A stretch of DNA of 64,000 nucleotides from Trichocoleus sp. (GCA_036702865.1 DATNQD010000064.1:62001-126000), one strand, 5' to 3'; positions 17,750-26,905 are shown, numbered from the stretch's first letter. The notes: generated by a model from the sequence alone, not told the origin. Numbers and translations are program-made.

Positions 17750-19387
17750 ATGCTACGAATCACCGAAGTAAAGCTACCGCTTGACCATCCTGAAGAAGCG
17801 ATTCAGACCGCAATTCTTAAGAAGCTGCAAATCAAGCCGGAAGAACTCATCAGCTATTCAATTTTTAAGCGCAGCTATGATGCCCGTAAAAGAGATGCGA
17901 TCGTTTTTGTTTATATTCTGGATGTAGAAACGACTCAAGAAAAGCGTCTGCTCCAGCGATTCAAAAAAGATCCACAGGTGATGCCGACGCCAGATACGCG
18001 CTATCGTTTTGTGGCAAAAGCGACCAGTCATTTCCCAACCCAACCGGAAAATCGACCGATCGTTATTGGTGCAGGGCCTTGTGGCTTGTTTGCTGGGCTA
18101 CTGCTGGCACAGATGGGGTTTCGTCCGCTGATTTTAGAGCGCGGTAAGCCTGTGCACGATCGCTCGGTTGATACCTTTGGCTTCTGGAGCAAGCGAAAAT
18201 TTAACCCAGAGTCTAACGCGCAATTTGGCGAAGGGGGGGCGGGCACTTTTTCTGACGGCAAACTCTACAGTCGTGTTAAAGATGCCAATCACCACGGACG
18301 AAAAGTCCTTGAAGAACTCGTCAATGCAGGGGCGGCTCCTGAAATTCTCTATGTCAACAAGCCTCACATCGGCACTTACCGCCTGGTCAAGATTGTTGAG
18401 AATATGCGTCACACGATCGAATCATTGGGGGGTGAGATTCGCTTTCAAAGCCGAGTCGAAAATTTAGATATTGAAAAGAATGCTGACGATCGGCGGGTGC
18501 GCGGCGTTTTGCTTGCTGATGGAGAGTATATCCGCACTGATCACGTTGTCCTGGCAGTGGGGCATAGTGCTCGCGATACCTTCGAGATGTTGTATCAGCA
18601 AGGTGTCTACATTGAACCGAAGCCTTTTTCGATCGGGTTTCGGATTGAGCATCCCCAAACTGTGATTGATCAGTGTCGGTTGGGGTCACAAGCAGGTCAT
18701 CCGGTGTTAGGTGCGGCAGATTATCAATTGGTGCATCATTGCTCGAATGGGCGATCGGTCTATAGCTTTTGTATGTGTCCGGGGGGACAAGTCGTAGCGG
18801 CAACGTCAGAGATTGGGCGGGTGGTCACAAATGGGATGAGCCAGTATGAGCGCAGCGGCAAGAATGCCAACAGCGGCATTGTGGTAGGCATCACTCCAGA
18901 AGATTATCCGGGCAGCCCTTTGGCAGGAATCGCGCTTCAGCGTCGCTTAGAGGAGAAAGCTTTTGAGTTAGGCGGTTGCACCTATGAAGCACCGGGGCAG
19001 TTAGTTGGTGACTTTCTGGCACAGCAGCCTTCTACCCAGTTCGGAACCGTGAAACCTTCCTATCGTCCAGGGGTGCATCTCTGCGATCTCAGTCCCAGTC
19101 TGCCTGATTATGCGATCGATGCGATCCGTGAGGCACTTCCCGCTTTCGACAAACAGATCCCAGGGTTCGCGATGCATGATGCTGTTCTCACGGGTGTTGA
19201 AACGCGCACCTCTTCGCCAATTCGGATTAAACGTGCAGAAGATTATCAAAGTCTAAACACAAAAGGGCTTTATCCGGCTGGGGAAGGAGCGGGATATGCA
19301 GGCGGCATTCTCTCGGCGGGCATTGATGGGATTAAGGTTGCAGAAGCAGTTGCGCTTAATCTTATGCATCCCGTCATGGTTTCCTGA
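17750..19387 (+). CDS. Uncharacterised FAD-dependent dehydrogenase (COG2509 type)
   Basis: 545 residues from the ATG at 17750; a TTG at 17726 is the longer option. A small N-terminal domain (LRITEVKLPLDHPEEAI) precedes the FAD-binding Rossmann motif GAGPCGLFAGLLLAQMGFRP near residue 104. Downstream are the typical NAQFGEGGAGTFSDGKLYSR segment and a C-terminal GLYPAGEGAGYAGGILSAGI that contacts the flavin. The family is often annotated as an FAD-dependent dehydrogenase or oxidoreductase of unknown substrate. It is cytoplasmic and sits 92 bases after the RNA methyltransferase, possibly in one transcript. Confidence 0.87.
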   Translation: MLRITEVKLPLDHPEEAIQTAILKKLQIKPEELISYSIFKRSYDARKRDAIVFVYILDVETTQEKRLLQRFKKDPQVMPTPDTRYRFVAKATSHFPTQPENRPIVIGAGPCGLFAGLLLAQMGFRPLILERGKPVHDRSVDTFGFWSKRKFNPESNAQFGEGGAGTFSDGKLYSRVKDANHHGRKVLEELVNAGAAPEILYVNKPHIGTYRLVKIVENMRHTIESLGGEIRFQSRVENLDIEKNADDRRVRGVLLADGEYIRTDHVVLAVGHSARDTFEMLYQQGVYIEPKPFSIGFRIEHPQTVIDQCRLGSQAGHPVLGAADYQLVHHCSNGRSVYSFCMCPGGQVVAATSEIGRVVTNGMSQYERSGKNANSGIVVGITPEDYPGSPLAGIALQRRLEEKAFELGGCTYEAPGQLVGDFLAQQPSTQFGTVKPSYRPGVHLCDLSPSLPDYAIDAIREALPAFDKQIPGFAMHDAVLTGVETRTSSPIRIKRAEDYQSLNTKGLYPAGEGAGYAGGILSAGIDGIKVAEAVALNLMHPVMVS

Positions 19388-19407
19388 TCCCGGTTGCCTA
19401 CTACGCA

Positions 19408-20727
19408 CTACAACGCATCATAAATTTCTTTGAACAGAGGACGCATAGATGGGTTCTGGTTCATACAGTCTTGCTGGAGTTGCCTAAGGCGATCGATTAC
19501 CTGTGTTTCCATAGGATCTTTTAGATCACAGTGCTCTAGCAGGTCTTCAAGCAGACAGCCAAACGCTCTGACTTCCAACCGCTCCAGCGCTTGACCCATC
19601 ACTCGATCGTGGGGCTTATAGAAAGAGGCTGCTCCAAAATCTCCTAGCAAACTCTCTCCTGCCTGATTCACCAAAATATTGTGAGCATAGAGATCACCAT
19701 GCATGATCCCGCTGCTGTGAAGATGGAGTGCTGCTGCGGCAATTCCTTTGGCAATGCGTAGAATGACCGGAAATGGCAAGGAAGTCCCTGGTGGATAGGT
19801 ATCTCTGGTACAGGTGTTAAAGTCTGGAGGGTTACCGAGGTTTTTGTAGTGGGGTGGAATGAACGAAAACACAAGCCCTTCGCTATTTTCAGGATGATGG
19901 ATGACCTTTCCTAAAACACCAGCCAGGTGGTTATGGGTTCCGGCAGCGATACAGGCTCGCATCTCATCGGCGGGTAGCCCGTCACTCGTAATTTCACCCT
20001 TAAATATCTTGATAGCGACCTCTACCGTTTGATTAGAATTTGCAGCCCACATTCCCCGATAAATCACGCCTGAAGCACCTTCACCCAAAACATTTTCTAA
20101 GGTTAAATCTGCCCAATCAATGCTCAATAGCGATCGCGTGAGTCCAGGGCTTGCATCAATGCTTGAATCACAAAACGGATTGCCAGCATAAGCCAACCAG
20201 GACAAACGAGGCAGATTCAGCAACCAACTGGGGATCTGTGTGAGCTGATTTGCCGAAAGACGGATGAGTTCTAAATTGAGACAGTCAGCCATTTCTTCTG
20301 GAAGCGATCGGAGCTTGTTTCCAGCCAGCATCAGCTTTTGCAACTTGCTCAACTGACCGATCGAAGCGGGCAACTGTTCAATTCGGTTATCAGTCAGGAT
20401 CAGCCAACGGACTGAAGGAGGAAGCGCCTGTGCAGAAATCGTTGTAATCTGGTTGGACTTAAAGCCGACCATATAGAGATTCGGGCACTGCGACAGAACC
20501 TCTGGAACTTGCTCAAAGCTATTGTTGCTTAAAAAAACAATTTTGAGCTTCTTCAACTTCCCAAACTCATCAGGCAAACTTTTGAGCTGATTGTTTGACA
20601 AATTCAGAATTTCTAGAGAATCTGCCAGATCTAAAATTTCTAGAGGAAAACGAGTCAAACCAGCCGCCAGATCCAGTCTTTGAGTTCCTGCAAGTTGTCC
20701 AGACCGGAGCAAGTCGATCGTTTCCAT
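19408..20727 (-). CDS. Leucine-rich-repeat protein fused to a Ser/Thr protein kinase
   Basis: 439 residues. The first 200 are about seven LRR units (LEILNLSNNQLKSLPDEFG, LKIVFLSNNSFEQVPEVL, LQKLMLAGNKLRSLPEEM). A Hanks-type kinase starts near residue 213 with the glycine loop LGEGASGVIYRG, followed by the Lys in VAIKIF, the catalytic loop MHGDLYAHNIL and the DFG in LLGDFGAAS. The catalytic His-Gly-Asp replaces the usual His-Arg-Asp, so it is a non-RD kinase but keeps the Asp and Asn. There is no membrane segment: this is a soluble LRR-kinase fusion. It is divergent from the phn operon. Confidence 0.87.
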   Translation of the reverse strand: METIDLLRSGQLAGTQRLDLAAGLTRFPLEILDLADSLEILNLSNNQLKSLPDEFGKLKKLKIVFLSNNSFEQVPEVLSQCPNLYMVGFKSNQITTISAQALPPSVRWLILTDNRIEQLPASIGQLSKLQKLMLAGNKLRSLPEEMADCLNLELIRLSANQLTQIPSWLLNLPRLSWLAYAGNPFCDSSIDASPGLTRSLLSIDWADLTLENVLGEGASGVIYRGMWAANSNQTVEVAIKIFKGEITSDGLPADEMRACIAAGTHNHLAGVLGKVIHHPENSEGLVFSFIPPHYKNLGNPPDFNTCTRDTYPPGTSLPFPVILRIAKGIAAAALHLHSSGIMHGDLYAHNILVNQAGESLLGDFGAASFYKPHDRVMGQALERLEVRAFGCLLEDLLEHCDLKDPMETQVIDRLRQLQQDCMNQNPSMRPLFKEIYDAL

Positions 20728-20861
20728 AGGTGAATCAGTGGCTTGAAAATTGAGTCATCCTATTGATCCTACAGACAATGGTGCGATCGAGGCAGTTCTA
20801 TACCATCCCTCCCACTCCTGAAATGAGTGAGTTGCAGTAAAGAGTAACTTAGCCCATAATT

Positions 20862-20899
20862 TGTCTAGACATCTAGATGAAAATTAAATTTTGGTTAAA
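20862..20899 (+). promoter_or_regulatory. Candidate Pho box and palindromes upstream of the phn operon
   Basis: On the minus strand, TTTAACCA (20892-20899) and TTTAATTT (20881-20888) both fit the cyanobacterial Pho-box unit PyTTAAPyPy(T/A). They are spaced by 3 bp, as reported for SphR/PhoB sites; a third unit, TCTAGATG, is degenerate. Two perfect palindromes adjoin, TGTCTAGACA (20862-20871) and ATCTAGAT (20871-20878). Phosphate control would fit a C-P lyase operon, but the AT-richness makes chance possible. Confidence 0.3.
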
Positions 20900-20907
20900 A
20901 ACTGTTC

Positions 20908-21363
20908 ATGAACTCTGTAGCACAGCGTCAACTCTGGATAGCAACCTTAGCGAAAGCAGCTCTGAATGATCTGGAGCCACAGGTTTCGAGGCTGGGACAT
21001 TTGCCACACTATGGATTCTTGCGTCGTCCTGAAGTTGGGCTGGCGATGGTCAGGGGGCGAGCAGGAGGAACAGGTCAGCCATTTAATTTAGGGGAAATGA
21101 CAATCACTCGCTGTGTTGTCCAGTTGGCTTCTCATGACAGCAATCCGATCGCTGGATTTGGCTATGTTGCCGGACGATCACACCGTCATGCCGAACTCGC
21201 CGCATTATGCGATGCCCTGCTTCAGCATCCTGATTGGTATTCTTGCGTCTGGTCACAGGTGATTGAGCCACTCAAACAAGCTGCCCAAGCCAAACAGGAA
21301 CAGCAGCAACGACAGGCAGAAGCAACGCGAGTCAACTTTTTTAGCATGGTGCGAGGAGAGTAA
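20908..21363 (+). CDS. phnG: C-P lyase core subunit PhnG
   Basis: 151 residues, the normal PhnG length. It begins the operon and abuts phnH without a gap. Recognisable pieces are RPEVGLAMVRGRAGGTGQPFNLGEMTITRC and the mid-protein GFGYVAGRSHRHAELAALCDALL. In E. coli PhnG forms the PhnGHIJ core with two copies of each subunit and, with PhnI, takes part in transferring the phosphonate to ribose 1-triphosphate. It is cytoplasmic. The following phn genes in canonical order make the call firm. Confidence 0.93.
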   Translation: MNSVAQRQLWIATLAKAALNDLEPQVSRLGHLPHYGFLRRPEVGLAMVRGRAGGTGQPFNLGEMTITRCVVQLASHDSNPIAGFGYVAGRSHRHAELAALCDALLQHPDWYSCVWSQVIEPLKQAAQAKQEQQQRQAEATRVNFFSMVRGE

Positions 21364-21954
21364 ATGATTACTCAGCTACCCGGTTTTTCTGATCCCGTTC
21401 AGGATGCTCAAATTACCTTTCGATCGCTTCTTAATGCTCTGGCTCATCCCGGTCAATCTTATCCAATTGCGGCAACGATCATTCCACCCACGGGTTTGAA
21501 TTTAAGCTGTGCAGCCGCTTGTTTAAGCCTATTCGATATTGACACTTTGATTTGGTTACAGCCTGGATTGCCCCCTGAAGCCGAAGCCTGGCTGCGATTT
21601 CATACGGGATGCCGCTTCACATCCTATCCAGATCAGGCTCAATTTGCAGTAATTTGGCAGGTCGATTTACTCCCTGACCTTTCAACGTTTCACTGGGGAA
21701 CAGCAGAATATCCAGAATCTTCAACAACGCTGCTTATTCAAATTGGAGATCAAGTAGGTGAACGGGTTACGGTGCAGGGTGCAGGGATTTTAGGAGAACG
21801 ATCGATCGCGCCTGCTCTCCCTGCCCAATTCTGGAAGCAGTGGCAGATGAATACTCAAGCCTATCCTTTGGGAATTGATGTGTTTTTGTGCAGTGCAACA
21901 GAAGTGATGGGTCTTCCTCGAACCACAAACATTCAAAGCAGAATCTCAAGATGA
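21364..21954 (+). CDS. phnH: C-P lyase core subunit PhnH
   Basis: 196 residues, close to the 194 of E. coli PhnH, and starting directly after the phnG stop. The conserved start GFSDPVQDAQITFRSLLNAL AHPG and the closing PLGIDVFLCSATEVMGLPRT are clear. PhnH is a pyridoxal-transferase-like fold that lacks cofactor and holds the PhnGHIJ complex together; its exact catalytic part is unresolved. Translation is probably coupled to phnG. Confidence 0.93.
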   Translation: MITQLPGFSDPVQDAQITFRSLLNALAHPGQSYPIAATIIPPTGLNLSCAAACLSLFDIDTLIWLQPGLPPEAEAWLRFHTGCRFTSYPDQAQFAVIWQVDLLPDLSTFHWGTAEYPESSTTLLIQIGDQVGERVTVQGAGILGERSIAPALPAQFWKQWQMNTQAYPLGIDVFLCSATEVMGLPRTTNIQSRISR

Positions 21955-22035
21955 AGCAAGCCGCGATTTGCAAGATAACCAGAAAAGACAACGAGAATAC
22001 ACTGTGCAACAGGCTGAAATAGGAGAAATAAACAA

Positions 22036-23256
22036 ATGGCATACGTTGCAGTGAAGGGTGGTGAACAGGCAATTCAGAATGCCGAAAGTTTGCTAAAAGC
22101 CCGACGCCGAGGTGATCCTGAAGTCCCAGAATTAACGCTGGAGCAGATTCAGCAGCAGATGAAGTTGGCGATCGATCGGGTGATGGGTGAGGGTAGCCTT
22201 TATGATGCTGAGCTGGCAGCTTTAGCGATCAAACAATCTTGGGGGGATTTAGTTGAGGCAATTTTTTTGCTGAGAGCCTACCGCACAACACTCCCACGCT
22301 TGTACTACAGCCAACCGATCGATACCAGCCAAATGCACCTCGATCGGCGAATTTCTGCCATTTTCAAGGATGTTCCAGGCGGGCAACTCCTGGGTTCCAC
22401 GTTTGATTATGTGCATCGCCTGTTAGACTTCAAGCTTGCTGCAGAAGGAGAGCATTCGATCGCCCCTGAAACAGCGCCAGTCTGTGAACCCACTCCGCGA
22501 GTGATTGACACATTGGGGCAGGAAGGTTTGATTCAGGAGGAGTGCCCTTTTTCGACTGCCCCAAATTCACCTGAGATTGAGCAGGAAGAACCCTTTGATT
22601 TGACTCGTCAGCCTCTGACCCTACCTGCCGATCGATCGGCAAGACTGCAAAACTTAGCCCGCGCTGATGAAGGATTCTTGCTGGGTCTAGCCTATTCAAC
22701 GCAACGAGGCTACGGCAGAAATCATCCCTTTGCTGGGGAAATCCGAGTTGGTGAAGTAGAAGTGGTGATTTGCCCAGAAGAATTGGGATATGAGATTGGC
22801 ATCGCGGATATCACAGTGACTGAAGTGCAGATGGTCAACCAGTTTCAGGGAAACAAGGAAACTCCGCCTCAGTTTACTCGCGGTTATGGGCTCACCTTTG
22901 GCTACAACGAGCGTAAAGCAATGGCAATGGCACTGATGGATCGATCGCTGCGATCGAAGGAACTGGGTGAGGAGATTACGTCACCTGCTCAGGACGAAGA
23001 GTTTGTCCTCTCTCATTCAGATAATGTGGAAGCACAAGGGTTTGTACAGCATCTCAAGCTGCCTCACTACATCGATTTTCAGGCGGAACTGAATTTGCTG
23101 CGACAGATGCGACGATCGATTCAACATCCTGAAAATGTACCTCTCAATTCGGTTGAAAATCAATCTGTAGATCATCAAACGGATGAATCTGTGAATCGGG
23201 TGATAACCAGGCAAGACAAAACTGAACTGACTTTAACTGCAACAGGACAGGAGTAA
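22036..23256 (+). CDS. phnI: C-P lyase core subunit PhnI
   Basis: 406 residues. The start MAYVAVKGGEQAIQNAESLL and the middle RGYGRNHPFAGEIRVGEVEV and LGYEIGIADITVTEVQMVNQ are family hallmarks. The E. coli protein is 354 residues; the extra length lies mostly in an acidic spacer around residues 150-200 and a Gln/Asp-rich C-terminus. PhnI alone has nucleosidase activity on ATP and GTP. With PhnG, PhnH and PhnL it installs the phosphonate at C1 of ribose 5-triphosphate. A GGAG ribosome binding site precedes the ATG. Confidence 0.93.
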   Translation: MAYVAVKGGEQAIQNAESLLKARRRGDPEVPELTLEQIQQQMKLAIDRVMGEGSLYDAELAALAIKQSWGDLVEAIFLLRAYRTTLPRLYYSQPIDTSQMHLDRRISAIFKDVPGGQLLGSTFDYVHRLLDFKLAAEGEHSIAPETAPVCEPTPRVIDTLGQEGLIQEECPFSTAPNSPEIEQEEPFDLTRQPLTLPADRSARLQNLARADEGFLLGLAYSTQRGYGRNHPFAGEIRVGEVEVVICPEELGYEIGIADITVTEVQMVNQFQGNKETPPQFTRGYGLTFGYNERKAMAMALMDRSLRSKELGEEITSPAQDEEFVLSHSDNVEAQGFVQHLKLPHYIDFQAELNLLRQMRRSIQHPENVPLNSVENQSVDHQTDESVNRVITRQDKTELTLTATGQE

Positions 23257-23263
23257 GCCATTC

Positions 23264-24145
23264 ATGTTAGATCCAGAGATCCCTACTCCTGCTCCACTCC
23301 TATCTACGTCTGAACCCAACTTCAACTTTGCTTATCTCGATGAACAAACCAAGCGATCGATTCGACGAGCCTTGCTGAAAGCGGTGGCAATTCCAGGACA
23401 CCAAATTCCGTTTAGCTCTCGCGAAATGCCAATGTCCTATGGCTGGGGCACAGGTGGCATTCAGGTGACCGCTTCGGTGATCGGACAAAGCGACATTTTG
23501 AAAGTAATCGATCAGGGAGCAGATGACACAACGAATGCTGTGAATATTCGCCGCTTCTTTAAACGGGTCTGTGGTGTGGCAACAACCGATCGAACCGAGG
23601 CAGCTACCCTGATTCAAACCCGTCACCGCATTCCTGAAACCCCCTTGAAAACAGGACAAATCATTGTCTATCAAGTGCCAATTCCTGAACCGTTACGTTG
23701 GATCGAACCTTCCGAGGCTGAAACTCGCAAACTCCATGCGCTAGAAGACTATGGGGCAATGTATGTGCGGCTATATGAAGACATCACTCAGTATGGTCAG
23801 ATTGCCACCGCTTATGATTATCCCGTGATGGTTCACGATCGCTATATGATGCGTCCCAGTCCCATTCCTCGTTTCGACAATCCGAAGATGCACATGAATC
23901 CAGCACTCCAATTGTTTGGAGCGGGACGGGAAAAGCGGATCTATGCAGTGCCTCCCTACACGCGCGTCAAGAGCCTTGATTTTGAAGATTATCCGTTTAC
24001 AGTTGAGCGATGGGATAAAGCCTGCGAGTTTTGTGGTTCAACCGAAAGCTATCTGGATGAGGTCGTGATTAATGATTGCGGCGATCGCATGTGGATTTGC
24101 TCTGATACCGACTATTGCAACCAACGCCAATCGAATCATTCATAG
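23264..24145 (+). CDS. phnJ: C-P lyase radical SAM subunit PhnJ
   Basis: 293 residues, seven bases after phnI. PhnJ cleaves the carbon-phosphorus bond by radical SAM chemistry on 5-phosphoribosyl 1-phosphonate, releasing the alkane (methane from methylphosphonate). The unusual C-terminal cysteine pattern is fully conserved: C254 and C257 (CEFC), C279 (WICSD) and C285 (DYC), that is CX2CX21CX5C, where the first three bind the 4Fe-4S cluster and the last is the proposed radical Cys. GWGTGGIQVTASVIGQSDIL is a further hallmark. The chain appears intact and catalytically competent. Confidence 0.95.
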   Translation: MLDPEIPTPAPLLSTSEPNFNFAYLDEQTKRSIRRALLKAVAIPGHQIPFSSREMPMSYGWGTGGIQVTASVIGQSDILKVIDQGADDTTNAVNIRRFFKRVCGVATTDRTEAATLIQTRHRIPETPLKTGQIIVYQVPIPEPLRWIEPSEAETRKLHALEDYGAMYVRLYEDITQYGQIATAYDYPVMVHDRYMMRPSPIPRFDNPKMHMNPALQLFGAGREKRIYAVPPYTRVKSLDFEDYPFTVERWDKACEFCGSTESYLDEVVINDCGDRMWICSDTDYCNQRQSNHS

Positions 24146-24180
24146 ATCATTCATCAATTCATTCACTAGATCATTCATCA
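24143..24180 (+). repeat. 14-bp direct repeat at the phnJ/phnK junction
   Basis: TAGATCATTCATCA occurs perfectly at 24143-24156 and 24167-24180, a period of 24 bp. Further partial TCATTCA copies lie around and between. The first copy contains the phnJ stop codon. It looks like a small minisatellite that lengthens the spacer before phnK. Confidence 0.6.
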
Positions 24181-24194
24181 GATTATTCTCAATC

Positions 24195-24965
24195 ATGCAA
24201 CCCCTTCTGACTGTCCATCATCTAACAAAGTTTTATGGTGCTATTTGTGCCTGTGATCGCATTTCCTTTACGCTATATCCCGGCCAGGTACTCGGTATTA
24301 TTGGCGAGTCAGGTTCTGGAAAATCAACGCTGCTCAGTGCGATTGCCGGACAACTTCCGGTGGATCAGGGAGAGTTGCTGTATCAGAGTCGATCGGGTGA
24401 AACTTTGAACTTAAGAGAACTGCCAGAAGCAAGACATCGGGCATTGATGCGATCGGAATGGGGCTTTGTGCAGCAGAACCCTAGAGATGGACTGCGAATG
24501 AATGTTACTGCTGGAGCCAATATCGGCGAACGATTGATGACAGTTGGTGCAAGACATTATGGCAACATCCGGACAGAAGCGATGCACTGGATGACACAGG
24601 TCGAAATTCCGGGCGATCGAATGGATATGCTGCCTCGAACCTTCTCTGGCGGAATGCAGCAGCGATTACAGCTTGCCAGGGTTTTGGTGACGCATCCACG
24701 CTTAGTGCTAATGGACGAACCAACCGGGGGGCTGGATGTTTCAGTCCAGGCGCGATTACTTGATCTGATTCGCTCTCTAGTCCGCAATCTGCAGCTCAGC
24801 GTCATTTTAGTCACGCATGATATTGGTGTTGTGCGGCTTTTGGCACATCGGCTTATGGTAATGCAGCAAGGACAAGTTGTTGAGGCAGGACTTACCGACC
24901 AAGTGCTAGACGATCCACAGCATCCTTACACTCAGCAGTTAGTTAGCGCAACATTAACTCCTTAA
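24195..24965 (+). CDS. phnK: C-P lyase ABC-type ATPase PhnK
   Basis: 256 residues from the ATG at 24195 (MQPLLTVHHLTKFYG); the open frame extends upstream into phnJ but is not coding there. Walker A is GESGSGKSTLLSA, the signature is FSGGMQQRLQLARVL and Walker B is LVLMDEPTGGLDVS. PhnK docks on the PhnJ face of the GHIJ core; despite its ABC transporter likeness it has no membrane partner and drives remodelling of the C-P lyase complex. E. coli PhnK has 252 residues. Spacing to phnJ is 49 bases. Confidence 0.93.
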   Translation: MQPLLTVHHLTKFYGAICACDRISFTLYPGQVLGIIGESGSGKSTLLSAIAGQLPVDQGELLYQSRSGETLNLRELPEARHRALMRSEWGFVQQNPRDGLRMNVTAGANIGERLMTVGARHYGNIRTEAMHWMTQVEIPGDRMDMLPRTFSGGMQQRLQLARVLVTHPRLVLMDEPTGGLDVSVQARLLDLIRSLVRNLQLSVILVTHDIGVVRLLAHRLMVMQQGQVVEAGLTDQVLDDPQHPYTQQLVSATLTP

Positions 24966-25019
24966 TCCTGTCATCATCTTTGCCGTCATCATGAATGTTT
25001 CAAACAGAATGACAACAAC

Positions 25020-25757
25020 ATGACAATTTCTCAACCATTACCTGCTAATCTATCGCCTGAACTTGACACAGATCTGGTGCTACGAGCAGAGCAACTGTAC
25101 AAAAGTTTTACCTTACACCATCAAGGCAGTATTCGCTTGCCTGTTCTCGAAAGCGTTTCTTTGGATGTGCGCTCTGGTGAATGTGTGGCGCTTGTTGGGG
25201 CATCAGGATCTGGAAAATCAACGCTGATGCGATCGCTGTATGGTAATTATCGAGTCGATCGGGGTGCAATTTGGGTCAAGCACTTGGGTCATTGGGTTAA
25301 CCTACCGCGACTGGAACCCCATGAATTACTAGCGGTGCGCCAAAGGACGATCGGCTATATCAGCCAGTTCTTGCGAGTGATTCCGCGCGTTCCTGCTTTA
25401 GAAGTTGCGGCTGAACCCCTAATGGAGTTAGGGACTGCGCCAGAGGTTGCCTACGACACCATTCGAGCTTTGTTTGCGCGGCTCAATCTACCGGAACGTC
25501 TCTGGAGCCTATCACCCACCACTTTTTCAGGCGGTGAAAAACAGCGAGTTAATATTGCCCGTGCCTGGTCTGTACGCTATCCCATTCTGTTACTCGATGA
25601 GCCGACCTCTTCCCTGGATGCAACCAATCGAGAAGTTGTGATCCAGCTCATTGAAGAACGTCAGGCAGAAGGCTGTGCCTTGATTGGCATTTTCCATGAT
25701 GATGAAGTCCGCGATCGAGTTTGTAATCGTTCCTTAACCTTTAGGCAAGATGATTAG
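25020..25757 (+). CDS. phnL: C-P lyase ABC-type ATPase PhnL
   Basis: 245 residues. Walker A GASGSGKSTLMRSLYGNY, signature FSGGEKQRVNIARAW and Walker B PILLLDEPTSSLDATN are intact. The phrase RQRTIGYISQFLRVIPRVPA is specific to PhnL. It stacks on PhnK in the C-P lyase particle and is needed with PhnGHI for the purine displacement step. The stop codon is followed after three bases by the phnM start, so translation is coupled. Confidence 0.93.
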   Translation: MTISQPLPANLSPELDTDLVLRAEQLYKSFTLHHQGSIRLPVLESVSLDVRSGECVALVGASGSGKSTLMRSLYGNYRVDRGAIWVKHLGHWVNLPRLEPHELLAVRQRTIGYISQFLRVIPRVPALEVAAEPLMELGTAPEVAYDTIRALFARLNLPERLWSLSPTTFSGGEKQRVNIARAWSVRYPILLLDEPTSSLDATNREVVIQLIEERQAEGCALIGIFHDDEVRDRVCNRSLTFRQDD

Positions 25758-25760
25758 GAA

Positions 25761-26897
25761 ATGAAAGAGCACATTTACACTAACTATCGTCTGCAATTGC
25801 CAGATCAGGAGATTCTGGGTACGCTTGTGGTGCAAAACGGCAAGATTGCAGAGATTCAGCCTGGAGTCGTAACCCAAGGTCAAGATGGACAGGGTGATTA
25901 CCTGCTACCAGGGTTAGTAGAACTACATACCGACAATTTAGAACAGTGTATTACGCCTCGCCCCAAGGTCAAATGGCCCCTCGATATGGCAACACTGCAC
26001 CACGATCGGGAACTCATCAGTGCCGGGATCACGACCGTCTGTGATGCGATCGCGATTGGAGATGTCTTGCCCAATTCTGCCCGTTTGACTCAATTTGCAC
26101 CAATGATTGATGCGATCGATCGTGCCCAACAAGCCGGGAGATTTGCGGCAGATCATCGTTTGCACCTGCGCTGTGAGTTAGGTTATGAGCATGTTTATGA
26201 GATTGCAGAGCGATATGCGGATCATCCGTTGCTAGTGCTCATTTCCTTAATGGATCACACACCGGGTCAACGCCAGTTTGTCAATATTGAAAAATATCGA
26301 GAATACTATGTTGGTAAACATGGCATCACAAATGCTCAGATGGATGCTTTCATTCAAGGACGGATCACAGATCAGCAACACTATGCAGAACACAATCGAC
26401 AACTGCTGGTGAAACTATCTCAAACTCAGGATGTATTCGTTGCCAGTCACGACGATGCCACAGTCGAGCATGTGCAGGAGGCAGTTCAAAGCGGAGCCAC
26501 GATCGCTGAATTTCCCACCACGCTTGATGCTGCCAAAGAGGCACACCGACAAGGGCTTCAAATTTTGATGGGTGCGCCAAATTTAGTGCTGGGTGGGTCG
26601 CACTCAGGCAATGTCTCTGCGATGGATCTCGTTGAGCGGCAGTTAGTCGATATCATCTCTTCTGATTATGTTCCCCAAAGTCTACTTCAGGCAATGTTTC
26701 TGATTGTGCGTCAGGCTGAACAACCCTTACATGCAGTGATGCGCCTCTTCACCCTGAATCCGGCAAAAGCAATTGGGTTGGATGGCGATCGGGGCAGTCT
26801 GGAAATTGGGAAACGAGCAGATTTAATTACAGTACATGATGATGGCATTGTACCCCGGTTGACAGCAGTGATTCGAGAAGGACAACGATTCGCTTGA
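25761..26897 (+). CDS. phnM: PhnM, ribose 1-methylphosphonate 5-triphosphate diphosphatase
   Basis: 378 residues, equal to E. coli PhnM. It is an amidohydrolase-fold enzyme that removes pyrophosphate from alpha-D-ribose 1-methylphosphonate 5-triphosphate to give the PhnJ substrate. The metal-binding motif is LPGLVELHTDNLEQCITPRP. Later ligands lie in VFVASHDDATVEHV and SDYVPQSLLQA, and LLMGAPNLVLGGSHSG-like residues (LQILMGAPNLVLGGSHSG) complete the pattern. It is cytoplasmic and the last canonical gene of the operon. Confidence 0.93.
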   Translation: MKEHIYTNYRLQLPDQEILGTLVVQNGKIAEIQPGVVTQGQDGQGDYLLPGLVELHTDNLEQCITPRPKVKWPLDMATLHHDRELISAGITTVCDAIAIGDVLPNSARLTQFAPMIDAIDRAQQAGRFAADHRLHLRCELGYEHVYEIAERYADHPLLVLISLMDHTPGQRQFVNIEKYREYYVGKHGITNAQMDAFIQGRITDQQHYAEHNRQLLVKLSQTQDVFVASHDDATVEHVQEAVQSGATIAEFPTTLDAAKEAHRQGLQILMGAPNLVLGGSHSGNVSAMDLVERQLVDIISSDYVPQSLLQAMFLIVRQAEQPLHAVMRLFTLNPAKAIGLDGDRGSLEIGKRADLITVHDDGIVPRLTAVIREGQRFA

Positions 26898-26905
26898 GGT
26901 AGTTT

